Shown here: piece by piece, positions 1 to 7,387 of the stretch | Layout of the letters: each line of letters begins with the position of its first letter | Numbering within the stretch: position 1 is the first letter of the stretch | NCBI GenBank assembly: GCA_934154515.1 | Contig: CAKPGD010000005.1 | Location: forward strand, 1 to 39,439 | Length of the DNA: 39,439 nucleotides | Reading direction: 5' to 3' | Origin: an uncultured Clostridia bacterium | GTDB lineage: Bacteria > Bacillota > Clostridia > TANB77 > CAG-508 | Position numbers and translations under genes: made by a program | The notes under the pieces: generated by a model | Database searches by the model: none | Told to the model about the DNA's origin: nothing | The model's input: only the letters and a program-made list of their open reading frames with translations

Positions 1-60
1 ATGGGATATGGTTTTCTAGGTATTGGTATTATATTACTAATAATGATTATATGGGTATAA
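1..60 (+). CDS. Short hydrophobic reading frame at window edge
   Basis: The first 60 bases read as a 19-residue hydrophobic peptide (MGYGFLGIGIILLI...) ending in TAA. No upstream sequence is available, so the ATG at base 1 may be an internal codon of a longer gene whose 3' end this is. It resembles the end of a membrane segment. No function can be assigned. Confidence 0.2.
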   Translation: MGYGFLGIGIILLIMIIWV

Positions 61-143
61 ACAAAAAATTACAATTTGAAAGTGAAATCATATAGAGATG
101 AAAATACTATAAATAGTCTAAAAGAGTAAGGGGAGTCAAAAAA

Positions 144-344
144 GTGAATATATATACAAAACTAAATGAAAAACAAAGGAAACTAATAGAAGAAACAGGA
201 AATATAATTGAAAATAGAGAGTATAGCGAAGAAGAATTGAAACGAGTTCAAAATGTTTTAGCAGATCATATTTTTAATAAAAGCAAAAATGAAATAGGAA
301 AAGAAATGAATAAATTTATGGGAATTTTTCAAATTTTAGAATGA
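144..344 (+). CDS. Small hypothetical protein, 66 aa
   Basis: The start is GTG, chosen because AAGGGGAG lies at 128-135 at normal spacing. The product is charged and predicted to be helical, with no membrane segment and no domain I recognise. Small acidic/lysine-rich proteins of this kind are frequent as accessory genes in clostridial mobile elements. A terminator-like hairpin follows at 382-419, so it looks like a separate small transcription unit or the last gene of one beginning outside the window. Function unknown. Confidence 0.6.
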   Translation: MNIYTKLNEKQRKLIEETGNIIENREYSEEELKRVQNVLADHIFNKSKNEIGKEMNKFMGIFQILE

Positions 345-381
345 AAATAAGAAAATAAAAATATTTATTTGAAGGAATAGG

Positions 382-419
382 TATGCTAAGAAAGGTATCT
401 TATTAGGAGCATATTTTTT
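382..419 (+). terminator. Terminator after the small ORF
   Basis: The TATGCT arm at 382-387 pairs with AGCATA at 408-413, with partial pairing inside, followed by a run of T at 413-419. It fits the end of the 144-344 gene. Confidence 0.5.
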
Positions 420-427
420 ATAAACAA

Positions 428-464
428 TAAAAAATACCAAAAGCAATTTTATTAGTTTTTGGTA
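428..464 (-). terminator. Terminator of the first XRE gene
   Basis: On the minus strand TACCAAAA (464-457) pairs with TTTTGGTA (442-435) and is followed by TTTTTTATTG. The left arm overlaps the last codons of the XRE gene at 452-718. Confidence 0.6.
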
Positions 465-718
465 ATATCATGTATAAAGTCTTGTAATAAATCATCTGAT
501 TTAACACCGAGAGCTATTGCAATAGAAGATAATTCATAATCCCTAACGGATCTTTTATTTTGTTCTATTCTATATAAAGACTGTTTTGAAATATCAACTC
601 CCATTAGCATTAGCTTATTTGATAGAGAAGATAAAGAAATATTTTTATTTAATCTTATTCTTTTTAAATTATTAGCAATAACATTCAAGTTATTCTCATA
701 TTTTTTATGCAAACTCAT
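452..718 (-). CDS. XRE-family (Cro/CI-type) transcriptional repressor
   Basis: A small DNA-binding protein of 88 residues consisting of one helix-turn-helix domain. The segment NNLKRIRLNKNISLSSLSNK, then SKQSLYRIEQNKRSVRDYEL and IALGVKSDDLL, follows the XRE pattern including the RIEQ turn after the recognition helix. An upstream ATG at 727 is in frame but overlaps the Shine-Dalgarno AAGGA at 731-727. The ATG at 718 has 8 nt spacing and is preferred. The gene diverges from 923. A palindrome at 763-786 lies in the shared intergenic region and overlaps this gene's likely -35 (TTTACA, 769-764), which suggests autoregulation. It probably controls the paralogous genes at 923 and 4950, whose promoters carry the same palindrome. 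The target assignment is inference. Confidence 0.85.
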   Translation of the reverse strand: MSLHKKYENNLNVIANNLKRIRLNKNISLSSLSNKLMLMGVDISKQSLYRIEQNKRSVRDYELSSIAIALGVKSDDLLQDFIHDITKN

Positions 719-762
719 AACTACCATCCTTTTTTATATTGTATAATAGTTTAAGAGATAAC

Positions 763-786
763 TTGTAAACACTATAATGTTTATAA
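763..786. promoter_or_regulatory. Palindromic operator, copy 1
   Basis: A near-perfect palindrome with half-site GTAAACACTATA and its inverse TATAATGTTTATAA. It matches 22 of 24 positions of the perfect palindrome at 4804-4833. It lies between the divergent XRE gene and the TPR gene at 923, upstream of the -35 of 923 and over the putative -35 of the XRE gene. Confidence 0.7.
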
Positions 787-802
787 ATATATTGGAAAAT
801 TA

Positions 803-831
803 TTGAAATACGCTTGACATTGTGTTATAAT
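803..831 (+). promoter_or_regulatory. SigA-type promoter of the TPR gene
   Basis: TTGAAA at 803-808, a 17-bp spacer and TATAAT at 826-831, with TG in the extended -10 position. The operator centre (774.5) lies 28.5 bp upstream of the -35. Confidence 0.75.
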
Positions 832-922
832 GAAAAACATACTTATTAAGTCAATGATTAACTGAATAAAAATACATAAGATGATAAGAATATAATCAAT
901 TTAGAATGGAGAATAGAATATT

Positions 923-1819
923 ATGATAAGGCTAAACGAAACAGAAGAAATAATAAGGTTAATTTATAATGGATTTGATTTAGAATTATTATCTTTTGAA
1001 TTAGATGTTCCAATTGAACAATTACAAGAATATAAAAAAAGATTAGAACTTCGACAATTTGCAAAGGAATCAATAAAAAATAACAAAGTTGCAGAAGCAA
1101 TTGACAAACTAAGTACTTTTATTGAAAACGCTGATACTAGCATTATAGAAAAAACAATATTGCTAAAGCTAAGAGCATATACTGAAAAAACAAGTGTTAG
1201 TGAAGAGGATCTACAGTATTTAGATGAAGAAAGAAAAAAGTTAGGTCTACGAAGTAGCATAGATGAAGTACTAGAAGAATTAAAAGTACAAATACCTAAA
1301 AGAAAAAATAGTAATATAAGAAAAAAAGTAAAACAAAGTGTAAATGAGCAACTAGGAGAAGAAGAACAACATGAAGAGGAAATAAGTGAGGAAACTACAA
1401 AGCCAAATTATGAAGAAACGATAAGAAAGTATAAAGCTGAAATAGCCTCTAATCCACAAAATTCACAAGGAAAAAGAAACCTATTAGCATTTGCTTATTT
1501 TAGGGATGGAAGAATAGATGAAGCGAGAGATGAACTAATGGCATTAGTTGAAGAAACGAGTAATTATATGGCATATAGACAGTTAATACACATTGAAAAA
1601 AAAGAAGAAAATTTTGAAGATGCTAAATTATGGGCTTATGAAGCACTTGATAAATTTCCTAATAGTATTGACATTAGAGAACAACTAATATCAATTGCAA
1701 AGGCAGAAAAAGATGAAAATGAAGTTATAAAACAATTAAAAGATATTATTGGTATAAATCCAGAAAATGAAAAAAATAAAAAAAGACTAAAATCAATTAT
1801 GGAAAGAGAAGAAAGATAA
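923..1819 (+). CDS. Helix-turn-helix-like / TPR protein, 298 aa
   Basis: Residues 1-45 form a short domain (EEIIRLIYNGFDLELLSFEL...) shared with the product of 4950. It looks like a small DNA-binding or protein-interaction module. Residues about 45-130 are helical and charged, about 130-155 are a Lys/Glu-rich linker, and about 160-290 hold tetratricopeptide-like helix pairs (NPQNSQGKRNLLAFAYFRDG, LDKFPNSIDIREQLISIAKA, INPENEKNKKRLKS). No catalytic motif is visible. GGAG at 908-911 precedes the ATG. The gene has its own promoter and operator and is followed by a terminator at 1816-1844. The role is unknown. The TPR part suggests a scaffold, and the shared operator suggests co-regulation with its paralogue. 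Confidence 0.75.
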   Translation: MIRLNETEEIIRLIYNGFDLELLSFELDVPIEQLQEYKKRLELRQFAKESIKNNKVAEAIDKLSTFIENADTSIIEKTILLKLRAYTEKTSVSEEDLQYLDEERKKLGLRSSIDEVLEELKVQIPKRKNSNIRKKVKQSVNEQLGEEEQHEEEISEETTKPNYEETIRKYKAEIASNPQNSQGKRNLLAFAYFRDGRIDEARDELMALVEETSNYMAYRQLIHIEKKEENFEDAKLWAYEALDKFPNSIDIREQLISIAKAEKDENEVIKQLKDIIGINPENEKNKKRLKSIMEREER

Positions 1820-1844
1820 CTATATCACTATAGTTATTTTTTTT
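1816..1844 (+). terminator. Terminator of the TPR gene
   Basis: ATAACTATA (1816-1824) pairs perfectly with TATAGTTAT (1829-1837) around a 4-nt loop, followed by eight or more T. Confidence 0.8.
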
Positions 1845-1852
1845 ACCAGTTG

Positions 1853-1907
1853 TTGCAAATTATGTAAATTTGTAGTATAATATAAACTGTATTGGAATGT
1901 TTCCAAT
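1853..1907 (+). promoter_or_regulatory. Promoter and start-site operator of the repeat-protein gene
   Basis: TTGCAA at 1853-1858, a 17-bp spacer and TATAAT at 1876-1881. Just downstream, near the expected transcription start, is a 7-3-7 inverted repeat ATTGGAA (1891-1897) / TTCCAAT (1901-1907) that could be a repressor site. Promoter from consensus match; the operator role is inference. Confidence 0.6.
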
Positions 1908-2017
1908 GTATTTATAGTATTTTAGCAGTCATTCAATTTGCTAAATATCAAAAATCATGGAAATACCAAGATATAACCGTACCTATTAAACTTTTTAACA
2001 ATGAAAGGAGAAACACG

Positions 2018-3727
2018 ATGAGCAAGTTTTGGGCAAAGGTAAATTTTAAACAGGAAAAAAATGCTGAACACTTAATAAGAGCTTTTTTTCAGGAATTTAA
2101 TCCTGAAAGTAGCATTGTAGTGAGAGGCAAAGAGGCAAAATTGGAAATTGTTTTCCGGGAACCTCCTATTGCAATCATCGAGGCAATAAACCATTGTGAA
2201 GTAATTGAATTAAATTACGGTAAGAACTTGAAAGAATATGCAGAAGATGAAAATGCAAATGGTAAAGAGGAAAACGACACCGTGCAGGAAGTAGCAGAGA
2301 GTGAAAACTCCGAGCAGACTGAACAGGAAGTAGCAAAGAGTGAAAAATCCGAGCAGACTGAGCAGGAAGTAACAAAGAGTGAAAACTCTGAGCAGACTGA
2401 GCAGGAAGTAACAAAGAGTGAAAACTCTGAACAGACCGAGCAGGAAGTAGCAAAGAGCGAAAACTCCGAGCAGACTGAGCAGGAAGTAACAAAGAGTGAA
2501 AACTCTGAGCAGACTGAGCAGGAAGTAACAGAGAGTGAAAACTCCGAGCAGACCGAGCAGGAAGTAGCAAAGAGCGAAAACTCCGAACAGACCGAGCAGG
2601 AAGTAACAGAGAGTGAAAACTCTGAACAGACCGAGCAGGAAGTAGCAAAGAGTGAAAACTCCGAGCAGACTGAGCAGAAAGTAGCAAAGAGTGAAAACTC
2701 CGAGCAGACTGAGCAGAAAGTAGCAAAGAGTGAAAACTCCGAGCAGACTGAGCAGAAAGTAGCAAAGAGTGAAAACTCCGAGCAGACCGAGCAGGAAGTA
2801 GCAAAGAGTGAAAACTCCAAGTTGACCGAACAGCCAAAAAAGAAGAGAGGCAGACCATCTACTAAAAAGGTAGAAACCACGAAAGAAGTAAAGAATGAGC
2901 AGACAGTTATAAATATTCCGGAGTTAAAAGAAATTGCAGAAAAAGCAACATCTTTTGAACATTTTGCAGAATTAGTAGCAGAATGGTTAGAAATGGACAA
3001 AAGGAAGGAACTGTTTACAAATTTAATAATTGTGTCAGCAGAAGTTGATAAGATTACATGGAAAGAGTTAGAGAAAGCTCTGAAATGTAAGAATGTCTTC
3101 TATACACAGTGGGACAAAATTTGGTCTGGTCAGCAAGTTTCCGAAAAATTGAAAAAGTATTCAGCAACATTATTGACATTTTTGAATGCAACAAGGCAGT
3201 ATAAAGAGTATTCTTTTAAAAAAGCAGATGAACATTTTATAAAGGAAAACTCTAATACACAAGCAACAAAAAAGACAATTCCAAATGCTGAAGAAAAGAC
3301 AGAAGAATCTAGTGATAGTGGCATTTCTAAACCAAGAGTTAAAATGGAATGCATGCCGGAAATCAAAGATTTTGAGGAAACATTAGCAAGTGTTGATAAA
3401 ACTCAGCCTGTTGAGGAAAGAGTTCGTTATGTTTTAAGTGCAATGGGCTTAAACAAACTGAATGCAAAAGAGCAGAAACAGATTACTGAAATCGCAAGTA
3501 CGGCTGTAAGAAAAGGAAGAATGGCTTTTGACATTATTTTTGTAGAAGCTAATATTCCTATTGAACAGACAATGGAAGCTCGTATGACATTTTCTAAATT
3601 TGTCAATGATTTTGTGCAGAAGTATGAGAGTGGTAAAAAGGTAAAACTTTTAACATTCCTTTCAGAATTGCAGAAAATTATTATGTTTGAGAGTGAAATC
3701 GAAAACTTCTCGGACTTTACTGACTAA
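2018..3727 (+). CDS. Repeat-bearing protein with AT-hook-like motif, 569 aa
   Basis: The frame is open from 1892, but the start is placed at the ATG at 2018 because AAAGGAG lies at 2004-2010. Residues 1-75 form a compact N-terminal domain (MSKFWAKVNFKQEKNAE...). Residues about 91-272 are 14 tandem 13-residue repeats of the type EVAKSENSEQTEQ, acidic and presumably disordered. KKKRGRPSTKK follows, an AT-hook-like basic motif that could contact DNA. The C-terminal 280 residues are helical and unrecognised. Glutamine is mostly encoded by CAG, unlike the CAA-dominated neighbours, and G+C is visibly higher, so this gene and the SSB-like gene after it probably came from another lineage. A DNA-associated role is suggested by the AT-hook and the SSB neighbour. 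Function is not established. Confidence 0.75.
   Translation: MSKFWAKVNFKQEKNAEHLIRAFFQEFNPESSIVVRGKEAKLEIVFREPPIAIIEAINHCEVIELNYGKNLKEYAEDENANGKEENDTVQEVAESENSEQTEQEVAKSEKSEQTEQEVTKSENSEQTEQEVTKSENSEQTEQEVAKSENSEQTEQEVTKSENSEQTEQEVTESENSEQTEQEVAKSENSEQTEQEVTESENSEQTEQEVAKSENSEQTEQKVAKSENSEQTEQKVAKSENSEQTEQKVAKSENSEQTEQEVAKSENSKLTEQPKKKRGRPSTKKVETTKEVKNEQTVINIPELKEIAEKATSFEHFAELVAEWLEMDKRKELFTNLIIVSAEVDKITWKELEKALKCKNVFYTQWDKIWSGQQVSEKLKKYSATLLTFLNATRQYKEYSFKKADEHFIKENSNTQATKKTIPNAEEKTEESSDSGISKPRVKMECMPEIKDFEETLASVDKTQPVEERVRYVLSAMGLNKLNAKEQKQITEIASTAVRKGRMAFDIIFVEANIPIEQTMEARMTFSKFVNDFVQKYESGKKVKLLTFLSELQKIIMFESEIENFSDFTD
2288..2833 (+). repeat. 39-bp tandem repeat, 14 copies, inside a CDS
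   Basis: Fourteen in-frame 39-bp units coding for EVAKSENSEQTEQ variants, where positions 1, 3 and 4 vary (E/K, A/T, K/E). The last unit is degenerate (SKLTEQ). The units are nearly identical, so the copy number is probably unstable. Antisense frames through this array are open only because of the repeat. Confidence 0.95.
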
Positions 3728-3751
3728 TTTAATATGTGATCTTGGTATTGA

Positions 3752-3789
3752 GGTAAAACTTCACTGGATGTATCCGGTGGAGTTTTATC
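3752..3789 (+). terminator. Long hairpin after the repeat-protein gene
   Basis: GGTAAAACTTCACTGGAT (3752-3769) pairs with ATCCGGTGGAGTTTTATC (3772-3789) with several G-T wobbles and a tiny loop. There is no clear T-run after it, so it may be a terminator or another RNA structure. Confidence 0.5.
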
Positions 3790-3800
3790 ATTTACATAAC

Positions 3801-3829
3801 TTTACAAAAATGTAAAATAGTGATATAAT
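3801..3829 (+). promoter_or_regulatory. Promoter of the SSB-like gene with inverted repeat
   Basis: TTTACA (3801-3806), a 17-bp spacer and TATAAT (3824-3829). The -35 is one arm of the inverted repeat TTTACA-aaaa-TGTAAA (3801-3816), a possible repressor site. Confidence 0.6.
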
Positions 3830-3974
3830 AAATGTATTGTTTATATATATAAAGAGGAAGAAATTATTTCTTAATTTAAACACATACGAAGAATTTTGGT
3901 ATGTAAACAATTTAGAATAAATCTTCTACTAAATGTACTATAAGCAAAAAAATATAAAGCAGGAGGAAAGTACA

Positions 3975-4715
3975 ATGTCAGATGAAACAGGAGTAGCAAG
4001 ACGGGAAAACAATGTAATAACAAGACAGGAGGAAAACTCAACTACTGAAAAACTTTTTAGCGAGTTTAACAAAGTATTTGTCAGTGGCAGAATTGAGGCA
4101 GAATTTGAGTACAGTCATGAAGTAATGTGGGAAAAGTTCTATCGGACAAGAGTCAGAGTTGAAAGATTAAGTGGAACAGAAGATTTAGTTCCAATAGTGG
4201 TATCTGATTTACTGATAGGACGAGAAAGAATGAAGAAATCTCTTGAAGGAAAATGGGTAGAAGTAGCAGGACAGTTCAGATCTCATAATAAAGAGGGAAG
4301 TGATGGTCGTAAACATTTGGAGTTATTTTTGTTTGTAACGGCTATTAACATCTATGAAAATGAAGATGAACTTGAAGAAATAACAAATGCAAACTTAATT
4401 TTTCTTGATGGGTATCTTTGCAAACCACCTGTATTCAGAAAAACACCTTTAGGAAGACAGATAACCGATCTATTGATTGCAGTCAACAGACCGTATGGTA
4501 AGTCAGACTATATTCCATGTATTGCATGGGGCAGAGTAGCACAGTGGGTAAGCGAGTTTGAAGTAGGAAATCGAGTACAGCTCTATGGTAGAGTACAAAG
4601 CAGAGAGTATTTTAAAAGATATTCAAAGGACTCAGAGGCAGGAGAATTTAGAGATGCTTATGAAATCTCGGTAATGCGAATGCAGAGAGTAGAGGACTTG
4701 AGATTAGAGGGCTAA
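3975..4715 (+). CDS. Single-stranded DNA-binding (OB-fold) protein, 246 aa
   Basis: The start is at the ATG at 3975 because a perfect AGGAGG lies at 3961-3966. The upstream in-frame ATG at 3933 has no such site. Two OB-fold-like segments are visible. The first, about residues 25-125, includes KVFVSGRIEAEFEYSHE and WVEVAGQFRSHNKEG. The second, about 128-240, includes NLIFLDGYLCKPPVFRKTPLGR, DLLIAVNRPYGKSDYIPCIAWG and GNRVQLYGRVQSREY, which closely follows the SSB pattern. Such SSB-like proteins are typical of clostridial conjugative elements and would coat single-stranded DNA during transfer or replication. The gene shares the higher G+C and CAG usage of the preceding gene. A terminator follows. 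Confidence 0.8.
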   Translation: MSDETGVARRENNVITRQEENSTTEKLFSEFNKVFVSGRIEAEFEYSHEVMWEKFYRTRVRVERLSGTEDLVPIVVSDLLIGRERMKKSLEGKWVEVAGQFRSHNKEGSDGRKHLELFLFVTAINIYENEDELEEITNANLIFLDGYLCKPPVFRKTPLGRQITDLLIAVNRPYGKSDYIPCIAWGRVAQWVSEFEVGNRVQLYGRVQSREYFKRYSKDSEAGEFRDAYEISVMRMQRVEDLRLEG

Positions 4716-4748
4716 TCTGGCAGTAGAAGAAATTATCTAAGAAACAAT

Positions 4749-4782
4749 GGGGGAGCAGTAAAAATGCTTCCCTCTTTATTTT
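4749..4782 (+). terminator. Terminator of the SSB-like gene
   Basis: GGGGGAGCA (4749-4757) pairs with TGCTTCCC (4765-4772), followed by a T-rich stretch. Confidence 0.75.
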
Positions 4783-4803
4783 GAATATAAATAGAATACA
4801 GTT

Positions 4804-4833
4804 ATTTTATAAACATTATAATGTTTATAAAAT
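4804..4833. promoter_or_regulatory. Palindromic operator, copy 2 (perfect)
   Basis: A 30-bp perfect palindrome with half-site ATTTTATAAACATTA. It lies directly upstream of the promoter of the 4950 gene and is nearly identical to the site at 763-786. Confidence 0.8.
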
Positions 4834-4836
4834 GTG

Positions 4837-4865
4837 TTGAAAAATCAATATATGTGTGCTATAAT
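4837..4865 (+). promoter_or_regulatory. SigA-type promoter of the 4950 gene
   Basis: TTGAAA (4837-4842), a 17-bp spacer and TATAAT (4860-4865) with TG upstream. The operator centre is 18.5 bp from the -35, exactly 10 bp closer than in copy 1. Confidence 0.75.
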
Positions 4866-4949
4866 CTATAATATTTACAAAAGATATATTCTAAAAGCAT
4901 ATAGATAAAAAATATAATAGGAATTTAAGAAATAAGGAAATGTGATAAT

Positions 4950-6317
4950 ATGTTAGAATACAACAAAGTAAAAGAAATTAAGAATTTAATAAGAAAAGGT
5001 TTTGATTTAGAATTATTATCTTTTGAATTAGATATACCAATTGAAGAAATTAGACAATATAAGTTAGAATTGGAAAGTGTAGGAAAAGATGATTCAGTTA
5101 GAGTTTATAGAGCTAAAGAAACAGGAAATGATAAAAATAAACACGCTTATTTAAAAATGGAGCAAATGAGGGAAAGATATGAAAAACTATTCTTTAGAAG
5201 CAATAGAACTGAACCTAAAATACCAAATACATTACAAAAGCAAGATGTTGAATTGATCAATTCAGTTATAGCAGAAATTGAAGAAATCGCAGATGAAATT
5301 AAAGAACTTTCTAAAAAAGAAAGGAAAAAAGGAGCTAGTGATATAATAGCAAAACTGAAAAAAATAGAAAAGTATCAATTAACAATAGAGCAAGCTGAAA
5401 AATTATATTATTTATTAGATTCAGAAACATTAAAGAAATTAAATTTAACTTCAACAGATAAAACAGATTATTATATGAATAAAAATAGAAGAACAATACT
5501 TAGAAAATTATCAGAGGCTATTGATATTGCTCAAGACCAAACTGAAGAACTAGAAGAGTTGAAAGTTTTAGAAAGAAAACTAACAATGAAAATGCAACAA
5601 GATAGTCAAATAGTTGTAGGAGGAATAAAGAGTAAATTAAGAAACAAAATATCAAAAATCAATCAACAACAAGTAATTGAGAGAATAAGAAATGATGTTC
5701 CTGTAAATATAGAGCAAATTATAAAAGAACTTGCAAATGGTACATTAGATATTCAAACAGCAAATGAAATTGTTGAAGAAGAAGCAAAAAAAAGAGTAGA
5801 AAGCAAACCAAAAACGAGGTTTACATTAACAGAAGAACAAGAAAAAAGGCAAATTTTAATTCAAATAAAGACAGTACTAATGGAGAAACCAGAACAATAT
5901 CATATAGAAAAACCAGAAATAACAATAATGCAGATACAAGAATTATGTAGTGGAGAATTAGAGCAATCAATAAGAACAGTAGTAAAGAATTTGACTGGTA
6001 CAAAAGATTTTGAAAGAGCAAAAGAGGTTTGCGATAAATTTTCGAGTAAAGATAAGGAAAGCCAACTTTCAACATACATAATGAGATTAAAAAGAGAAAT
6101 AAGAAATGATGAAATTAGTGATATAGTATTAAAAGGAATAAATATGAGTGGAACATACGAAGAAGAAAGATCATATTTTGAACTAATCGAAAAAGGATTA
6201 AAAATGGGAAATGTAAAATTAGGAGCAGTATCTTTGGGAAAGAGTCAAGATGGACTAAGAACTATAACTTTAGCAGATATATGGACAGATGAAAATCAAA
6301 GAGAAAAATCACGATAG
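4950..6317 (+). CDS. Helical protein, paralogous N-terminus to the 923 gene, 455 aa
   Basis: Residues 5-38 (KEIKNLIRKGFDLELLSFEL...) match the N-terminal module of the 923 product, and about 30 bases are identical at DNA level in that segment. The remainder is helical and charged, with coiled-coil-like stretches (EIEEIADEIKELSKKERKKG). Residues about 295-430 have regular helix pairs that may be a solenoid. I recognise no enzyme motif. AGGAAATG precedes the ATG. It has its own promoter and palindromic operator, so it belongs to the same regulon as 923. A bidirectional terminator follows. Function unknown. Confidence 0.7.
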   Translation: MLEYNKVKEIKNLIRKGFDLELLSFELDIPIEEIRQYKLELESVGKDDSVRVYRAKETGNDKNKHAYLKMEQMRERYEKLFFRSNRTEPKIPNTLQKQDVELINSVIAEIEEIADEIKELSKKERKKGASDIIAKLKKIEKYQLTIEQAEKLYYLLDSETLKKLNLTSTDKTDYYMNKNRRTILRKLSEAIDIAQDQTEELEELKVLERKLTMKMQQDSQIVVGGIKSKLRNKISKINQQQVIERIRNDVPVNIEQIIKELANGTLDIQTANEIVEEEAKKRVESKPKTRFTLTEEQEKRQILIQIKTVLMEKPEQYHIEKPEITIMQIQELCSGELEQSIRTVVKNLTGTKDFERAKEVCDKFSSKDKESQLSTYIMRLKREIRNDEISDIVLKGINMSGTYEEERSYFELIEKGLKMGNVKLGAVSLGKSQDGLRTITLADIWTDENQREKSR

Positions 6318-6325
6318 ACATATAA

Positions 6326-6356
6326 TAGGGTTCATACATGATGAACCCTATATTTA
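6326..6356. terminator. Bidirectional terminator
   Basis: TAGGGTTCAT (6326-6335) pairs perfectly with ATGAACCCTA (6341-6350) between the convergent 4950 gene and the XRE gene at 6354. The flanking T and A stretches are short. Confidence 0.7.
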
Positions 6357-6593
6357 ATCATTAACTTCAACATCATCAAACAATTTACTATCAAAAAAAT
6401 CTTTTAAGGAAATTTCAAGGCTTTGACATATTAAAGCAATTGATTCTATTTTTATTGTTTTATGCTTTTTTCTTAAAAACTTACTTATATTAGAACGATT
6501 AAAACCAGAAGACAATGCTAATTTGTTACCATTAGTATTGTACTCAGCTATCAATTCTTGTATTCTTAAACGCATTGCTTCGGATAAATCCAT
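6354..6593 (-). CDS. XRE-family HTH regulator, 79 aa
   Basis: A single-domain Cro/CI-type DNA-binding protein. Residues 8-70 contain the HTH: LIAEYNTNGNKLALSSGFNR as helices 1-2, SNISKFLRKKHKTIKIESI around the recognition helix and its turn, and ICQSLEISLKDFF. GGAG lies 8-10 nt upstream of the ATG on the minus strand. It is divergent from the receiver-protein gene at 6822, whose promoter region it could regulate. No ligand or protease domain is present. Confidence 0.8.
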   Translation of the reverse strand: MDLSEAMRLRIQELIAEYNTNGNKLALSSGFNRSNISKFLRKKHKTIKIESIALICQSLEISLKDFFDSKLFDDVEVND

Positions 6594-6685
6594 TGATATT
6601 CACTCCATTTCAAACAAATTATCTATAATATAGCAAAAAACAGAATAAAAAGAGGGGACTACACGCAACATTTTTGCTAAAAATA

Positions 6686-6714
6686 TTGAAAACTGGGAAA
6701 AAATGGTATATAAT
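6686..6714 (+). promoter_or_regulatory. Promoter of the receiver-protein gene
   Basis: TTGAAA (6686-6691), a 17-bp spacer and TATAAT (6709-6714). Confidence 0.65.
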
Positions 6715-6793
6715 ACAAACTACTATAAAAAATATATTATATAAATAAAAAAGTGAAGAATTAAATATGTATATATTTTTTTATGCGAAAATT

Positions 6794-6806
6794 CACGATA
6801 TTCGTG
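6794..6806. promoter_or_regulatory. CACGA-N3-TCGTG inverted repeat, copy 1
   Basis: CACGA (6794-6798), TAT, TCGTG (6802-6806), about 16 bp before the ATG at 6822 in the transcribed leader. The same element with one extra base pair per arm occurs at 7704-7718, so it is a probable binding site of a local repressor, likely one of the two XRE proteins. Confidence 0.55.
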
Positions 6807-6821
6807 CAAATGGAGGAATAT

Positions 6822-7346
6822 ATGAAAGAAGAAAAGATGGTAAGAGATAGTGAAAAATATCTTTTAAACAGAAAACTAAAAGTTCTAATTGCAAATGATG
6901 AAAAAATAGAAGTAGATGAAATTATATCTAAGTTGGATGTTAATAATGAAGACTATGAAATAATAGGGTATGCATTATCTAATGAAGAAGAAAGAAGAAA
7001 AATCAAAGAATTAAAACCAGATATTGTTATAACAGATATTTTTCGAGGTAGTTTTGCTCAAAAAAATGCAGGTGGATTTGAAATTATAAAAGAATATTCA
7101 GAAAAATACTTTTTACCTAAATTTATAGTTATTTCATATACACCAGACTTTAATGCAGATAATATAATTTGTAGTTATACTAAATCTCCTAATATTGATT
7201 ATGAAAAAATTAAAAGTGATATTCATGCTATAAAAATAGTAGAAAGATCATCTTTTATGCGTGGATATGAAGAAAGAAATACAAAAAGAGAAGAAAATAC
7301 ACAAAAAAATAGTTTTTTAGATAAATTAAAATTTTTATTTCAATAA
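6822..7346 (+). CDS. Stand-alone response-regulator receiver protein, 174 aa
   Basis: The frame opens at 6783, but GGAGG at 6812-6816 places the start at the ATG at 6822. Residues 19-135 look like a CheY-type receiver: KVLIANDEK with D26 in the acidic pocket (the first acidic residue is N25), KPDIVITDI with D72 at the phosphoacceptor position, and FIVISYTPD with a serine at the Ser/Thr switch. A downstream Lys-Ser-Pro may be the conserved lysine. There is no DNA-binding output domain, and the C-terminal 35 residues are basic and end in FLDKLKFLFQ, possibly amphipathic. It could relay phosphate or act by protein contact within the element, which also encodes a Spo0A-like protein and a second receiver domain. 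No histidine kinase is visible in the window. Confidence 0.7.
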   Translation: MKEEKMVRDSEKYLLNRKLKVLIANDEKIEVDEIISKLDVNNEDYEIIGYALSNEEERRKIKELKPDIVITDIFRGSFAQKNAGGFEIIKEYSEKYFLPKFIVISYTPDFNADNIICSYTKSPNIDYEKIKSDIHAIKIVERSSFMRGYEERNTKREENTQKNSFLDKLKFLFQ

Positions 7347-7351
7347 AAAAA

Positions 7352-7387
7352 AAATAATCCGGATAGGTTTAACTGGATTATTTTTTA
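7352..7387. terminator. Bidirectional terminator
   Basis: An AAAATAATCC...GGATTATTTTTT hairpin between the convergent 6822 and 7385 genes, with A and T runs on both sides. Confidence 0.75.

Noticed and set aside
811..831. TTGACA close to TATAAT as the promoter of the 923 gene
   Set aside because: That TTGACA is only 6 bp from the -10. The TTGAAA at 803 gives the proper 17-bp spacing.
1892..2017. N-terminal extension of the repeat protein
   Set aside because: The TTG at 1892 lies inside the inverted repeat just after the promoter, and AAAGGAG with ATG at 2018 is clearly better.
2288..2833. CRISPR-like array
   Set aside because: There are no spacers. The units are contiguous, in frame and coding, so this is a protein tandem repeat.
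2175..3000. Long antisense open frames through the repeat gene (227 and 261 codons)
   Set aside because: They are open only because a stop-free 39-bp unit is repeated. No Shine-Dalgarno, and low-complexity Ser/Leu/Cys translations.
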